Assembly: GCA_017430325.1 (NCBI GenBank)
Contig: JAFRNE010000038.1
Coordinates: forward strand, 38,848 to 102,847
Length of the DNA: 64,000 bases
Origin: Eubacterium sp.
GTDB taxonomy: Bacteria > Bacillota > Clostridia > Lachnospirales > Lachnospiraceae
Reading direction: 5' to 3'
Shown here: piece by piece, positions 1 through 8,887 of the stretch
Position numbering within the stretch: the stretch's first letter is position 1
Layout of the letters: every line of letters begins with the position of its first letter
Notes under the pieces: model-generated
Told to the model about the DNA's origin: nothing
Database searches by the model: none
What the model saw: the letters and a program-made list of their open reading frames with translations, nothing else
Program-made: the position numbers and the translations under genes

Positions 1-2116
1 GACCGATGATCTCTACAGGAGTTGAAGGAGTTGCCTCCTTAACACGTCTCTGCTTATGATCTGTCATGGCTCTTACACGTCCGCTAACCTCACCGATCGC
101 GATGTGGTCACCAACCTTAAGAGTACCCTTCTGAACAAGAAGTGTTGCAACAGGTCCACGTCCCTTATCAAGACGAGCCTCAAGTACAAGTCCTCTTGCC
201 ATACGATCCTTGTTAGCCTTAAGCTCAAGGATATCAGCTGTAAGAAGGATCATATCAAGAAGGTTATCAAGACCTTCCTTTGTATGAGCTGATACAGGAC
301 AGAATATTGTAGATCCACCCCAGTCCTCTGCAATGAGACCGTACTCTGTAAGCTCCTGCTTAACTCTCTCTATATTTGCGCTTTCCTTATCAATCTTGTT
401 TACGGCAACGATGATCTCGATACCGGCAGCCTTAGCATGGTTGATAGCTTCGATAGTCTGAGGCATAACACCATCATCGGCAGCAACTACAAGGATTGCA
501 ATATCTGTTGACTGAGCACCACGCATACGCATTGCAGTAAATGCTTCATGTCCAGGTGTATCAAGGAATGTGATCCTCTGATCACCAACCTTAACAACGT
601 AAGCACCGATATGCTGGGTAATACCACCGGCCTCACCCTCGGTTACCTTACTCTTTCTGATAGCATCAAGGAGAGAAGTTTTACCATGGTCAACGTGACC
701 CATTACACAGACAACCGGTGGTCTAGGTGTAAGTGTCTCTTCAGGATCATCTTCATCCTTAAGAAGTTCCTCGATAACATCAACCTTTTCCTCTTCCTCA
801 GCGATGCAGTTATATTCAAGTGCGATCTCAGCAGCATCCTCATAAGAAAGGTCTGTATTTACAGTAACCATCTTACCCTCAAGGAAAAGCTTCTTGATAA
901 GTGCATTTACAGGCTGCTTAAGCTTGTCTGCAAGTTCCTTAACAGAAACAACCTCAGGAAGTGTGATCGTCTTGATAACTGGCTCAACAGGCTCCTTCTT
1001 CTGTGGCTCCTTCTTGGCAGCCTCCTTCTTTCCGGAATCCTTTCTGAACTGATCCTTCCTTGTTGGTTCCTTTTCCTCTCTGTCGCGGCGGTCTCTCTCG
1101 TATTTTTCCTTATCGCGATTGTCACGTCTTGACTCTCTTGCGCTCTTCTCGCGTGTACGCTGATCGTCACCACCACGGTCTCCGCTGTCACTTCTGCGTG
1201 TTTCTTTTCTTTCTCTTACCGGCTTCTCGTAATCATCATCCTTGTCCATTCCGGCCATAGCTCTGTTATCGAACTTAGGACGTCTGTCTCCATCTGGACG
1301 TGGTCTTCTGTCATCCGGTCTCATTGGTCTGTCTCCGTCCGGACGAGGTCTTCTCTCTCCATCAGGTCTTGGCCTTCTATCACCATCCGGTCTCATCGGA
1401 CGTCTGTCCCCATCAGGACGTGGTCTTCTGTCATCCGGTCTCATTGGTCTGTCTCCATCCGGACGAGGTCTTCTCTCTCCGTCCGGTCTCATTGGTCTTC
1501 TTTCACCATCCGGACGAGGTCTTCTCTCGCCATCAGGTCTCATCGGACGTCTGTCTCCGTCCGGTCTAGGTCTTCTGTCTCCATCCGGTCTCATCGGTCT
1601 GTCTCCGTCCGGACGAGGTCTTCTCTCGCCATCAGGTCTCATCGGACGTCTGTCTCCGTCTGGACGAACAGGTCTCTCACCATCCGGACGAGGTCTTCTC
1701 TCTCCGTCCGGTCTCATTGGTCTTCTTTCACCATCCGGACGAACTGGTCTCTCACCATCCGGGCGAACTGGTCTCTCACCGTCCGATCTCATCGGTCTTC
1801 TCTCACCGTCTGGGCGTACAGGTCTGTCTCCTTCCGGACGAGGTCTTCTCTCGCCGTCAGGACGTACCTTCTTCTCACCCTCAGCGCTGACAGGACTCTT
1901 CTCTGCAGGTTTTACCTCAGCAGGCTTAACCTCAGCTGCCTTATGTGCCGGCTTAGCTGTGATGGTGTCCTTAACATATTTCATAAGGTCATCATCAATA
2001 CCACTTGAAGCCTTTAAGCCTTCTTTTTTAGCTCCAACTATCTGAAGCACATCATTACTTGATATAGTTTTACCGGTTTCTGCAGATAACTCCTTAGCAA
2101 ACTCGTAAACTCTCAT
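1..2116 (-). CDS. infB: Translation initiation factor IF-2, C-terminus beyond window
   Basis: GTPase that brings fMet-tRNA to the 30S subunit and promotes subunit joining. An N-terminal IF2_N-like helical segment ([10 protein letters not shown]) is followed by a repeat-rich linker (about residues 82-285), a basic/acidic stretch, a second IF2_N domain and the G domain with GHVDHGKT (about residue 470), DTPGHEAF and NKID. The first 705 residues lie in the window; the rest of domains II-IV is cut off at base 1. The start ATG at 2116 was chosen because GAGGTG lies 6 nt upstream; another ATG 4 nt upstream is out of frame. It is the last visible gene of the rimP-nusA-rnpM-ylxQ-infB operon. The long RPDG linker is unusual. 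Confidence 0.97.
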   Translation of the reverse strand, partial: MRVYEFAKELSAETGKTISSNDVLQIVGAKKEGLKASSGIDDDLMKYVKDTITAKPAHKAAEVKPAEVKPAEKSPVSAEGEKKVRPDGERRPRPEGDRPVRPDGERRPMRSDGERPVRPDGERPVRPDGERRPMRPDGERRPRPDGERPVRPDGDRRPMRPDGERRPRPDGDRPMRPDGDRRPRPDGDRRPMRPDGERRPRPDGERRPMRPDGERRPRPDGDRPMRPDDRRPRPDGDRRPMRPDGDRRPRPDGERRPRPDGDRPMRPDDRRPRPDGDRRPKFDNRAMAGMDKDDDYEKPVRERKETRRSDSGDRGGDDQRTREKSARESRRDNRDKEKYERDRRDREEKEPTRKDQFRKDSGKKEAAKKEPQKKEPVEPVIKTITLPEVVSVKELADKLKQPVNALIKKLFLEGKMVTVNTDLSYEDAAEIALEYNCIAEEEEKVDVIEELLKDEDDPEETLTPRPPVVCVMGHVDHGKTSLLDAIRKSKVTEGEAGGITQHIGAYVVKVGDQRITFLDTPGHEAFTAMRMRGAQSTDIAILVVAADDGVMPQTIEAINHAKAAGIEIIVAVNKIDKESANIERVKQELTEYGLIAEDWGGSTIFCPVSAHTKEGLDNLLDMILLTADILELKANKDRMARGLVLEARLDKGRGPVATLLVQKGTLKVGDHIAIGEVSGRVRAMTDHKQRRVKEATPSTPVEIIG
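1262..1870 (-). repeat. 24-copy RPDG repeat inside infB
   Basis: Within IF-2 residues of about 82-285, an octapeptide-like unit of the form (M/V/P)RPDG(E/D)RRP is repeated 24 times by eye, with two RPDD and single RPEG and RSDG variants. At DNA level the repeat is imperfect, with many synonymous changes. The unit is basic and proline-rich and probably disordered. The repeat also keeps a long open frame on the opposite strand, which I read as a by-product of the repeat. Confidence 0.95.
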
Positions 2117-2128
2117 TCATTACACCTC

Positions 2129-2437
2129 TTAATTTCCGTTAGGACTAAACTTCTTTATAAAGGTCTTCGCAAAGCCTTCATCAGTTATCACAAGTACTGT
2201 TCTGTCTTCCTTGCCTATCGCATGTCCCAACTCATCCATATTTCCGCACATCACATACGGAATACCGTAGTATCTACTTTTATTTTCAAACTTTTTCTTT
2301 GTATTATCCGAAGCATCCTCGGCTATTATCACGAAGTAAGCTTTGCCTTCCGTAATAGCCTTCTCTGCTGCAAATCCGCCCGATGCTACACTGCCGGCTT
2401 TGGCAGCAAGCCCGAGCATTCCGAGCCTTTTATCCAT
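2129..2437 (-). CDS. ylxQ: YlxQ-type L7Ae/L30e-family RNA-binding protein
   Basis: Small 102-residue protein of the L7Ae/L30e/S12e fold, known to bind kink-turn RNA in related Firmicutes proteins. The opening MDKRLGMLGLAAKAG and the central VIIAEDAS are typical of the family, and the length matches. Its start overlaps the stop of rnpM (TAATG), so the two are probably translationally coupled, and infB follows 13 nt after its stop. Position between rnpM and infB is the classic Firmicutes arrangement. The exact RNA target cannot be read from the sequence. Confidence 0.9.
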   Translation of the reverse strand: MDKRLGMLGLAAKAGSVASGGFAAEKAITEGKAYFVIIAEDASDNTKKKFENKSRYYGIPYVMCGNMDELGHAIGKEDRTVLVITDEGFAKTFIKKFSPNGN

Positions 2438-2694
2438 TATCTTAACTCCGCCGTCAGTTCATCATAGATCTCATCGCTGACCTTCATGCCGAAAGCCTTG
2501 CTGAGCGAATTATTCTTCTTGGCCTTTTTCATGCACTCCTCTGAGTGGCATATATAAGCGCCTCTTCCGTTCATCCTGCCTGTCTTATCAAGCAGTATAT
2601 TTCCCTCAGCTGTTCTGATGATTCTGATAAGAGCTGACTTTTCCTTCATCTCATTACAGCCTATGCATTTTCTGAGCGGTTTCTTTTTCTCCAT
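2437..2694 (-). CDS. rnpM: YlxR/RnpM family RNA-binding protein (DUF448)
   Basis: Protein of 85 residues with the family signature: PLRKCIGC near the N-terminus and GRGAYICH in the middle. B. subtilis YlxR has been described as an RNase P modulator (RnpM), so an RNA-binding role is expected. A longer reading starts with GTG at 2709 inside the end of nusA, but the ATG at 2694 gives the usual N-terminus; AAGGAG lies 14 nt upstream, which is rather long, so the start is the least certain part. The stop overlaps the ylxQ start. Confidence 0.88.
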   Translation of the reverse strand: MEKKKPLRKCIGCNEMKEKSALIRIIRTAEGNILLDKTGRMNGRGAYICHSEECMKKAKKNNSLSKAFGMKVSDEIYDELTAELR

Positions 2695-2705
2695 GGATTT
2701 ACAGA

Positions 2706-3992
2706 TCACTCCTTGTTCTCAGAATCAGAATATCCTTCCTCATCATAGTTGTCGTCATATTCTTCATCATAGTTATCATCGTATTCCTCATCAGAATACT
2801 CTTCGTCATCGTACTCTTCACGATCATAATCATCATCGTAATCACCGTCATAGTCCTCACGATCATAATCATCATCGTATTTCTCATCATCATAATCGCC
2901 TTCATAACCTTCGCGATCATAATCTTCATCTGAATAATCGTAATATTCCTCGCCAAACTCCTTAGCCTGTGACTCGCTCTTGATATCGATCTTGTAGCCT
3001 GTAAGCTTAGCAGCAAGTCTTGCGTTCTGGCCTTCCTTACCGATAGCAAGTGAAAGCTGATAATCAGGAACAACTACCTTAGCTGACTTCTCGCCATCGA
3101 TGAGCTTAACTGAAACAACCTTTGATGGGCTGAGGGCATGCTCGATAAATACAGCAGGATCCTCGCTCCACTCTATGATATCGATCTTCTCACCCTTAAG
3201 GTCATCAACGATATTATTTACTCTTGTTCCGCTCATACCTACGCAGGCACCAACGGCATCAACATTCTTATCATTTGAATAAACAGCGATCTTTGTTCTT
3301 GATCCGGCCTCTCTTGAGATGCTCTTGATCTCAACTGTACCATCAGAAACCTCTGAGATTTCTCTCTCGAAAAGTCTCTTAACAAGATCAGGATGTGTTC
3401 TTGAAACAACAACCTTGAAGCCCTTAGGATTCTTCTTAACCTCTACGATGTAGAGCTTGATTCTGTCGCCTGTTCTGTAATGCTCACCCGGGATCATCTC
3501 CTGCTCGCTGAGCATTGTCTCCATCTTCTCGTCAAGGCTGATCGTAAGGCCTCTGTCATTAACCTTCTGAACGATACCTGTGATGATATCCTTCTCTCTT
3601 GATACGAAATAATCATATACAGCAGATCTTTCGCCTTCCTTAATAGCCTGAACGATGATACTTCTTGCCTTCTGTGCAGCTATACGTCCGAAATCCTTTG
3701 TTGTAACCTCAACGCGGATCTCATCATCAAGCTGAGCTTCAGGATTATAGTGTCTTGCCTCTTCAAGAGTCATTTCTCTATGATTATCATAGATCACATC
3801 AACAACAGTCTTATTTGCAAATACCTGAATCTTTCCTGTTGTTCTATCCATCTTAACTTCATAATCTGTATCCTTACCGAAATCCTTCTCGCAGGCTGAA
3901 TCAAGCGACTTCTCGATAGCCTCCATAAGAACCTCTTTGCTGATACCCTTTTCCTTCTCTAATTGATCGAGTGCATCAATTATCTCTGACAT
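2706..3992 (-). CDS. nusA: Transcription termination/antitermination factor NusA with long acidic tail
   Basis: RNA polymerase-binding factor that modulates pausing, termination and antitermination. The N-terminal domain (MSEIIDALDQLEKEKG) is followed by an S1 domain (about 132-200) and two KH domains (GMSGTRVNNIVDDLKGEKIDI and LAIGKEGQNARLAAKLTGYKI). The core ends near residue 344, the size usual for Firmicutes NusA. About 84 further residues consist almost wholly of Asp, Glu and Tyr with a few Arg and Gly, in a loose YDDxYD repeat. That tail is not part of standard Firmicutes NusA and resembles only in charge the acidic C-terminal repeats of proteobacterial NusA. AGGAGG lies 11 nt before the ATG. 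Operon with rimP and infB. Confidence 0.97.
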   Translation of the reverse strand: MSEIIDALDQLEKEKGISKEVLMEAIEKSLDSACEKDFGKDTDYEVKMDRTTGKIQVFANKTVVDVIYDNHREMTLEEARHYNPEAQLDDEIRVEVTTKDFGRIAAQKARSIIVQAIKEGERSAVYDYFVSREKDIITGIVQKVNDRGLTISLDEKMETMLSEQEMIPGEHYRTGDRIKLYIVEVKKNPKGFKVVVSRTHPDLVKRLFEREISEVSDGTVEIKSISREAGSRTKIAVYSNDKNVDAVGACVGMSGTRVNNIVDDLKGEKIDIIEWSEDPAVFIEHALSPSKVVSVKLIDGEKSAKVVVPDYQLSLAIGKEGQNARLAAKLTGYKIDIKSESQAKEFGEEYYDYSDEDYDREGYEGDYDDEKYDDDYDREDYDGDYDDDYDREEYDDEEYSDEEYDDNYDEEYDDNYDEEGYSDSENKE

Positions 3993-4063
3993 TTTTCTCT
4001 ATTCCTCCTAACTATAATTTTCTTTGGTCAATAGCTTCTATGTTTAAAATACAAATTTATGAA

Positions 4064-4525
4064 CTACTCTACAAAGGCAAGCCTTATACCTGAAATATTA
4101 CTGCGCTCAAGCTTTATTTCCTCTTCGTCGATCGTAACGGTTACGCTTCCCTCATCGAAGGCCTTAAGTTCGCCTTCAAGCTCCTTCATACCGTTAACAG
4201 CTCCGTAAAGCTTAACGTCAACCAGTCTTCCGATAGACCTCTCGAAGTCCTTGTCCTTCTTCAGTGGTCTTGTAAGTCCCGGTGAGCTTACCTCAAGTAT
4301 GTAAGCTTCCTCGATCATATCAGCCTCATCAAGCTTATCAGAAAGCTTTCTGCTGATAGCTACGCAGTCATCGATCCCGATTCCGCCTTCCTTATCCGCA
4401 TAAACTCTAAGGATAAAATCAGGCCCTTCCTTGACATACTCTACATCCCAGAGAGAATATCCACCCTCTTCAATAATAGGCATGACAAGTTCTGTCGTCT
4501 TTTCCTCAATTTCAGATCTTTTCAA
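4064..4525 (-). CDS. rimP: Ribosome maturation factor RimP
   Basis: Protein of 153 residues needed for 30S subunit maturation. Family landmarks are the LWDVEYVKEG segment, DCVAISRKLSDKLDE, and YILEVSSPGLTRPLKKDKDFERSIG followed by the C-terminal Sm-like part. The start is a TTG at 4525 with GGGAG 7 nt upstream; no ATG is available at the expected N-terminus. It is the first gene of the operon, 71 nt before nusA, and a near-consensus promoter lies about 77 nt upstream with a hairpin in between. Confidence 0.95.
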   Translation of the reverse strand: MKRSEIEEKTTELVMPIIEEGGYSLWDVEYVKEGPDFILRVYADKEGGIGIDDCVAISRKLSDKLDEADMIEEAYILEVSSPGLTRPLKKDKDFERSIGRLVDVKLYGAVNGMKELEGELKAFDEGSVTVTIDEEEIKLERSNISGIRLAFVE

Positions 4526-4550
4526 TGTATCACTCCCATCTCAAAGTAAA

Positions 4551-4573
4551 ATGGGTTCGGAACCCGAACCCAT
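4551..4573 (-). terminator. Leader hairpin before rimP, possible attenuator
   Basis: Perfect 10-bp inverted repeat (ATGGGTTCGG / CCGAACCCAT) with a 3-nt loop. On the minus strand it is followed by TTTTACTTT. It lies downstream of the predicted rimP promoter, so it would fold within the 5' leader of the nusA-infB transcript. It could also end transcripts reading through from the upstream PAP2 gene. Confidence 0.6.
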
Positions 4574-4601
4574 TCAAGTTAATTTGTATTATGTTAATAG
4601 G

Positions 4602-4629
4602 ATTATAACATGTGTTCTGCAAAATGCAA
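4602..4629 (-). promoter_or_regulatory. Sigma-A promoter of the rimP-nusA-infB operon
   Basis: On the minus strand TTGCAT (4624-4629) and TATAAT (4602-4607) are 16 bp apart, a near-consensus vegetative promoter. It lies between the end of the PAP2 gene and the rimP start. Confidence 0.75.
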
Positions 4630-4636
4630 GCAGAAT

Positions 4637-5350
4637 TTACGTATTTACGCTGTTTTCTGCCATCATTTTCATCTTTTTCCTATATCCCGGCTTTCTGAAA
4701 AAGCCTGCGAAATAGCCGATTGCTATAACCGGTACCGCGCCAAGTATGTCAAGACACGAATGCTGCTTTACAAAACAGATCGAGATCGTGATCATAATGG
4801 CTATAAAAAGTATGATCGGAAATGCTATCTTATTTGAGAATCTCTTGGATCTCCAGGCTCCGAACACAACTGCAAAGGCTCCGACAACATGATCCGAAGG
4901 ACAAATACAGGTCGGATTATCCGCCGCATATATACGTTCCGTCAGCCAGGTGCAGAAATTATGTCTCGGCATCGGATCCGGCCACATGTTGTGACCTGTA
5001 GGAAACGCGAAATATATCACATTCGAAAGTGTAAAGGCAACAATGAAATATTTCATCGTCAACTTAAATACATCTGTCTCAAATAAGCATGCATATACCA
5101 GAAACAATATCCAGAACGGATACCAAAGCGCATAAAACAGTATAAAATACTCGTTAAAAGGTATGATATCATCCAGTTTACAGTGAACCTCATGGAAGTT
5201 TGAAAGCGCTCTTCTCTCTGCGATAAAGAATATTATCGTATGAAACAGGAAGAAAAGCGATAAGAATATATGTCTGTATTTAGGTTTAACAAGGTCCTTT
5301 ATACTGTGAAAATCCCTAAAAAGAAAATCTTCTTTAAGCCCTTTTAACAT
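4637..5350 (-). CDS. PAP2-superfamily membrane phosphatase
   Basis: Integral membrane protein of 237 residues with about six hydrophobic segments. It carries reduced PAP2/inositolphosphotransferase motifs: PSDHV (Ser152, His154) for motif 2 and KQHSCLD (His197, Asp201) for motif 3. Such enzymes dephosphorylate lipid phosphates or transfer head groups at the membrane. The substrate cannot be told from sequence. The start ATG overlaps the last 17 nt of the acpP gene in another frame, and plsX is just upstream, so a role in phospholipid metabolism is a reasonable inference. The gene ends close to the rimP promoter. Confidence 0.8.
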   Translation of the reverse strand: MLKGLKEDFLFRDFHSIKDLVKPKYRHIFLSLFFLFHTIIFFIAERRALSNFHEVHCKLDDIIPFNEYFILFYALWYPFWILFLVYACLFETDVFKLTMKYFIVAFTLSNVIYFAFPTGHNMWPDPMPRHNFCTWLTERIYAADNPTCICPSDHVVGAFAVVFGAWRSKRFSNKIAFPIILFIAIMITISICFVKQHSCLDILGAVPVIAIGYFAGFFRKPGYRKKMKMMAENSVNT

Positions 5351-5576
5351 CGATCTTCTGCCTCTCCAAGTAGTCTACGATATCCTGAACTGTCACAAAT
5401 GATGTGAGCTTCTCGTCCGGTATAACGATGCCGTAATCTTCCTCAATAGTCATAAGGAGCTGAAGCGTATCGATCGAATCCGCTCCGAGATCCTCTTTAA
5501 AACGTGACTCAGGAAGAACTGTCACGTTCTTAAGCTTAAGCTGTCTTATCAGCACTTCTTTTACTTCTTCAAACAT
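5334..5576 (-). CDS. acpP: Acyl carrier protein
   Basis: Eighty-residue acyl carrier protein with the phosphopantetheine attachment motif GADSIDTLQLL. The Ser follows Asp as in all ACPs, although DSIDT replaces the more common DSLDT/DSLDV. Charged helix II (TIEEDYGIVIPDEKL) and the closing VQDIVDYLE are typical. It carries growing acyl chains for fatty-acid and phospholipid synthesis. It sits 12 nt after plsX, the usual plsX-acpP pair, and overlaps the following PAP2 gene. Confidence 0.95.
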   Translation of the reverse strand: MFEEVKEVLIRQLKLKNVTVLPESRFKEDLGADSIDTLQLLMTIEEDYGIVIPDEKLTSFVTVQDIVDYLERQKIDVKRA

Positions 5577-5588
5577 ATTTTATCTCCT

Positions 5589-6653
5589 TCACTCTGTCTG
5601 GGCTCCTGAAACAGCCTCAGCAATCTTCTTATTCAGATTACCTTCGACCATCTTATAAGCCTGTTCAATACACTTTGCTACGGCAACCTTGTCACTGCTG
5701 CCATGTCCCTTAACAATAACCTTTTCCGAACCAAGCATTACGCTTCCACCATATCTCTGGTAGTTCAGGAATTCCTTCTCTTCATTAAACATCTGCTTCA
5801 TGAAGAGTGCTCCGACCTGATATTTCTTCTTTGAATAAATATCATCCTTTATCTTCTTAAGAAGTTCCAGCGCGGTCCCCTCAACCGATTTCACAAGAAC
5901 ATTTCCTGAGAATCCGTCACATACCACAAGATCAAAATCACCCGAAAGAAGTTCCCTTGCTTCCATATTACCGACGAAATTGATCTCCGGTGTTTCTTTG
6001 AGGAGCTTATAGGCTTCACGCCTTAAGTCATCGCCCTTTTCCTCTTCAACACCGATATTTAGAAGTCCGACTCTCGGGCTCTCTATTCCGAAAGCCGCCT
6101 CAAGATACTTACTTCCCATTATTGCAAACTGCTGCAGGAGGTCTGCCTTAATATCAACATTTGCGCCGCTGTCGCAGACACCTATCACTCCACCCTTCAT
6201 GGTCGGAAGGATCGGGCAGAATGCAGGTCTTCTGACACCGTCTATACGCGGAATCCTGAGTGTTGCAGCCGCAACAAGAGCACCTGTGGCACCGTTGCTG
6301 ACCATAGCCGATATGCTCTCATCCTCACGGAGCAGCTTTATCGAACGCATCATTGAGCTGTCTTTCTTAAGTCTGATGGCATCTGTAGGCTTGTCATTAC
6401 CGGTAATTATATCAGGTGCATGTACTATTTCAATCCTGCTTTTCAGATTATCTATCAATGCAGGATTCTTATCATATTTATTTATCGAAGCCATGACTTT
6501 CTCAAAGGTTTCTTCAAGAACCTCTCCGATCTGGGTTTCATCCCCAGTAAATATCACCGAAAGGTCTCTATGCTTTATAAGCTCTATTATGGCTCCTTCT
6601 ATATTTGCCCAAGGGCTGTTATCGCCCCCAAGGGTATCAACTATTATTTTCAA
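5589..6653 (-). CDS. plsX: Phosphate acyltransferase PlsX
   Basis: Peripheral membrane enzyme that makes acyl-phosphate from acyl-ACP, the donor for PlsY in phosphatidic acid synthesis. Landmarks are KIIVDTLGGDNSP at the N-terminus, AMVSNGATGALVAAA, and VCDGFSGNVLVKSVEG. The start TTG at 6653 is preferred because AGGAGG stands 7 nt upstream and it gives the canonical N-terminus; an upstream ATG would add seven residues that do not look like the family. Length 354 residues is normal. First of the plsX-acpP-PAP2 gene set. Confidence 0.95.
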   Translation of the reverse strand: MKIIVDTLGGDNSPWANIEGAIIELIKHRDLSVIFTGDETQIGEVLEETFEKVMASINKYDKNPALIDNLKSRIEIVHAPDIITGNDKPTDAIRLKKDSSMMRSIKLLREDESISAMVSNGATGALVAAATLRIPRIDGVRRPAFCPILPTMKGGVIGVCDSGANVDIKADLLQQFAIMGSKYLEAAFGIESPRVGLLNIGVEEEKGDDLRREAYKLLKETPEINFVGNMEARELLSGDFDLVVCDGFSGNVLVKSVEGTALELLKKIKDDIYSKKKYQVGALFMKQMFNEEKEFLNYQRYGGSVMLGSEKVIVKGHGSSDKVAVAKCIEQAYKMVEGNLNKKIAEAVSGAQTE

Positions 6654-6696
6654 GATAAAACCTCCTGAAATCACTTAGAAAAAGCCTCCTGACAGG

Positions 6697-7818
6697 TCAG
6701 GAAAGCTTCTTCAAATAGGCTCTTCTTCTCTTATGCTGTACAGCATTGAATCTCTTCCACTGGTTTCTTATCGAATGATTGTTGACCAGATTGAGGTTGG
6801 TCTCTGCATATTCGATACCATCCTCACGAAGCATTCTTACAAGTTCGCAGGCTATCATCGCATTTACACCCTTATTCTGATATTCAGGTGAAACCGCGAT
6901 AAGTCCCAGATCAAGTATCTTAGGATGCTTTATAGCCTTAAGCAGTCTCTTAAGTGCAAGCGGTGTCAGATGTCCGTAAGACTTCTGAACTGCTTTCGAT
7001 AATGATGGGAAGCAAAGTCCCAGCGCAACCACATTATTATTCTCATCAAGGACAACGCCGCAATGCTTAAGGTCGATCACCAGCTTAAAGTTGGAAATAA
7101 GCATCTTCTTCATTCCATCCGTAAAAGGAACGGTGCCGTAAATATCCTTATAGGTCTCATCAAGCAGTTCAAAGAACGAATCAGCGTATCTGTCAATGAA
7201 ATCATTAACCGAATCAGCTTCGCCGTAATGCAGATTGTAACGCTTCATGATAAAATCGGCCATCTTCTGCATAGAATTATCACTATCTTCCGGCGCGTAG
7301 ATCTTACTCTCTACCCATTCAACCTCCATCTCATAGCCGCAGCTCTTTATAAGCTCTTCGTAATAATCATAATTATACTGCTCTTCAAAGGTTGAAAGCT
7401 CGTCAAAGCCTTCTACAAGAAGTCCCTCTCTCTCGAGATCAGAGAATCCGAGAGGTCCGCAGACCATATCCATTCCCTTGGATCTTCCCCACTTCTCAAC
7501 CGCATCGAAAAGCGCCTTGGCAACCTTCTTGTCATTGATAGAGTCAAAACGTGTGAATCTGATCCTGTTCTCACCGGTCTTCTCATTACTTGCCTTCTGA
7601 AGTATGCCGGAAATACGTCCTGCTATCTTGCCGTTCTTATATGCATTGAAATATACCGCCTCACTGGTATCGTAATACACATAATTCTTCTTGAATATCT
7701 TCTTCTCATCACCGTAAAGAGGTGGTACGAAATAAGGATTACCCTTATATAACCTGAGTGGAAAATCCAAAAATTCCTTTTTTTCTTTTCTTGTTTTTAC
7801 TTCCCTTACTTCGATCAT
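6697..7818 (-). CDS. GNAT-fold protein, N-acetyltransferase-like
   Basis: Protein of 373 residues with a C-terminal GNAT-like segment: LGLIAVSPEYQNKGVNAMIACELV is the acetyl-CoA loop and beta4-alpha3 region, followed by AETNLNLVNNHSIRNQWKRF. The N-terminal part (FPLRLYKGNPYFVPPLYGDEK) is typical of a family of long GNAT-like proteins common in Clostridia whose substrate is unknown. The ATG at 7818 has GGGAG 7 nt upstream. It lies 43 nt before plsX in the same direction, so co-transcription is possible. Function is not assigned beyond the fold. Confidence 0.75.
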   Translation of the reverse strand: MIEVREVKTRKEKKEFLDFPLRLYKGNPYFVPPLYGDEKKIFKKNYVYYDTSEAVYFNAYKNGKIAGRISGILQKASNEKTGENRIRFTRFDSINDKKVAKALFDAVEKWGRSKGMDMVCGPLGFSDLEREGLLVEGFDELSTFEEQYNYDYYEELIKSCGYEMEVEWVESKIYAPEDSDNSMQKMADFIMKRYNLHYGEADSVNDFIDRYADSFFELLDETYKDIYGTVPFTDGMKKMLISNFKLVIDLKHCGVVLDENNNVVALGLCFPSLSKAVQKSYGHLTPLALKRLLKAIKHPKILDLGLIAVSPEYQNKGVNAMIACELVRMLREDGIEYAETNLNLVNNHSIRNQWKRFNAVQHKRRRAYLKKLS

Positions 7819-7899
7819 CAACTAACTCCCTCTTTTTCATCATAATGTTTCGGAGCAAAAAATACTCCGGATCACTATATGTAATATATCTATTAATAT

Positions 7900-8769
7900 T
7901 TATCTATGCTTCGCATGGAAGCTTACACCAACTGTATTTGGTCCGCAGTGGCTTCCTGCCGTTGGATTTACATTTGTTATCTCAATCCTGAGGTCCTCTC
8001 CGAATCTGTTCTTCAGAAGATCCGCAAGCTCCTCAGCAAGATAAGGCGCATCAGCATGGGCAACGATGACTCTGTGATCCTTAACGTCCTCACCGAGTTC
8101 CTCAACATAGCCCACAAGTCTCTCAACAGCCTTGCTCCTGCCCTTTTCCTTGCCTATACTTACCATCTTGCCTTCTTCATTCATATAGATGATAGGCCTG
8201 ATACCAAGCAGCGTTCCCATGGTTCCCGCTATTCCGGAAACACGTCCGCTGTGCTTGAAGAACTTCAGATCGTCCGCAAAGAAATACACTGCAAACTTAT
8301 CAACCTCAGTCTTCGACCACTCCATGATCTCATCAACCGATTTGCCGACTTTGAAGAGATCACCTATTTCTTTAACTATATTTAAGCTTCCGATAGTGAT
8401 TCCCTTGGTATCTATCTCATATATCGTTCTGAAAGGATATCTTTCCTTAAGCTCAAGTATTGCCTGATCCATCGCATTAAAGGTTGCTGACATAGCTCTC
8501 GAAAAGTGAACGTAGAGTATATCATTTCCATCCTTGATAAATGGCTCAAAATACTGAACATATCTGTCCTTGCTGATAGCACTTGTATTTGGAAGTACAC
8601 CATTACGAAGCTTCTCATAGAAAGCATGCGCATCAAAGCTGTCAAAATCCTCGTAAGGATAAACAGTATCGCTGTCAATGCTGTACGGCATACTTATAAG
8701 CTTATAACCGTATTCAGCCGCCTCCTCCGGAGTGATATCCGTATCCGTATCTGTAAATAAAACTAACAT
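7900..8769 (-). CDS. DegV family protein, fatty-acid-binding (FakB-like)
   Basis: Protein of 289 residues of the DegV fold. It begins MLVLFTDTDTDITPEEA, then has the family core PNTSAISKDRYVQYFEPF, LYVHFSRAMSATFNAM and a C-terminal VIVAHADAP. DegV proteins bind a fatty acid and, as FakB, present it to the kinase FakA for phosphorylation. The start at 8769 is supported by GGAGG 8 nt upstream; an in-frame ATG 15 codons earlier has no such site. The FakA gene lies immediately upstream on the same strand, which fits a FakA-FakB pair. Confidence 0.88.
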   Translation of the reverse strand: MLVLFTDTDTDITPEEAAEYGYKLISMPYSIDSDTVYPYEDFDSFDAHAFYEKLRNGVLPNTSAISKDRYVQYFEPFIKDGNDILYVHFSRAMSATFNAMDQAILELKERYPFRTIYEIDTKGITIGSLNIVKEIGDLFKVGKSVDEIMEWSKTEVDKFAVYFFADDLKFFKHSGRVSGIAGTMGTLLGIRPIIYMNEEGKMVSIGKEKGRSKAVERLVGYVEELGEDVKDHRVIVAHADAPYLAEELADLLKNRFGEDLRIEITNVNPTAGSHCGPNTVGVSFHAKHR

Positions 8770-8887
8770 CCCATGTGCCTCCATGTCATATAAAATACCC
8801 CAGTTTCCGATCATAGACCGTCACTCGATATATTATACCACAGATTTTTTCAAAACGCTTTAAAAACATTAATAAAATCTTAATTTA

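Noticed and set aside
1242..2045. Plus-strand frame of 267 codons with SPSG repeats
   Set aside because: It is the exact complement of the RPDG repeat of infB; the repeat keeps all frames open. No ribosome site and no independent coding signal.
2618..3073. His-rich and Met/Ile-rich frames over the end of nusA
   Set aside because: Both come from the GAT/TAT codon repeats of the NusA acidic tail in other frames.
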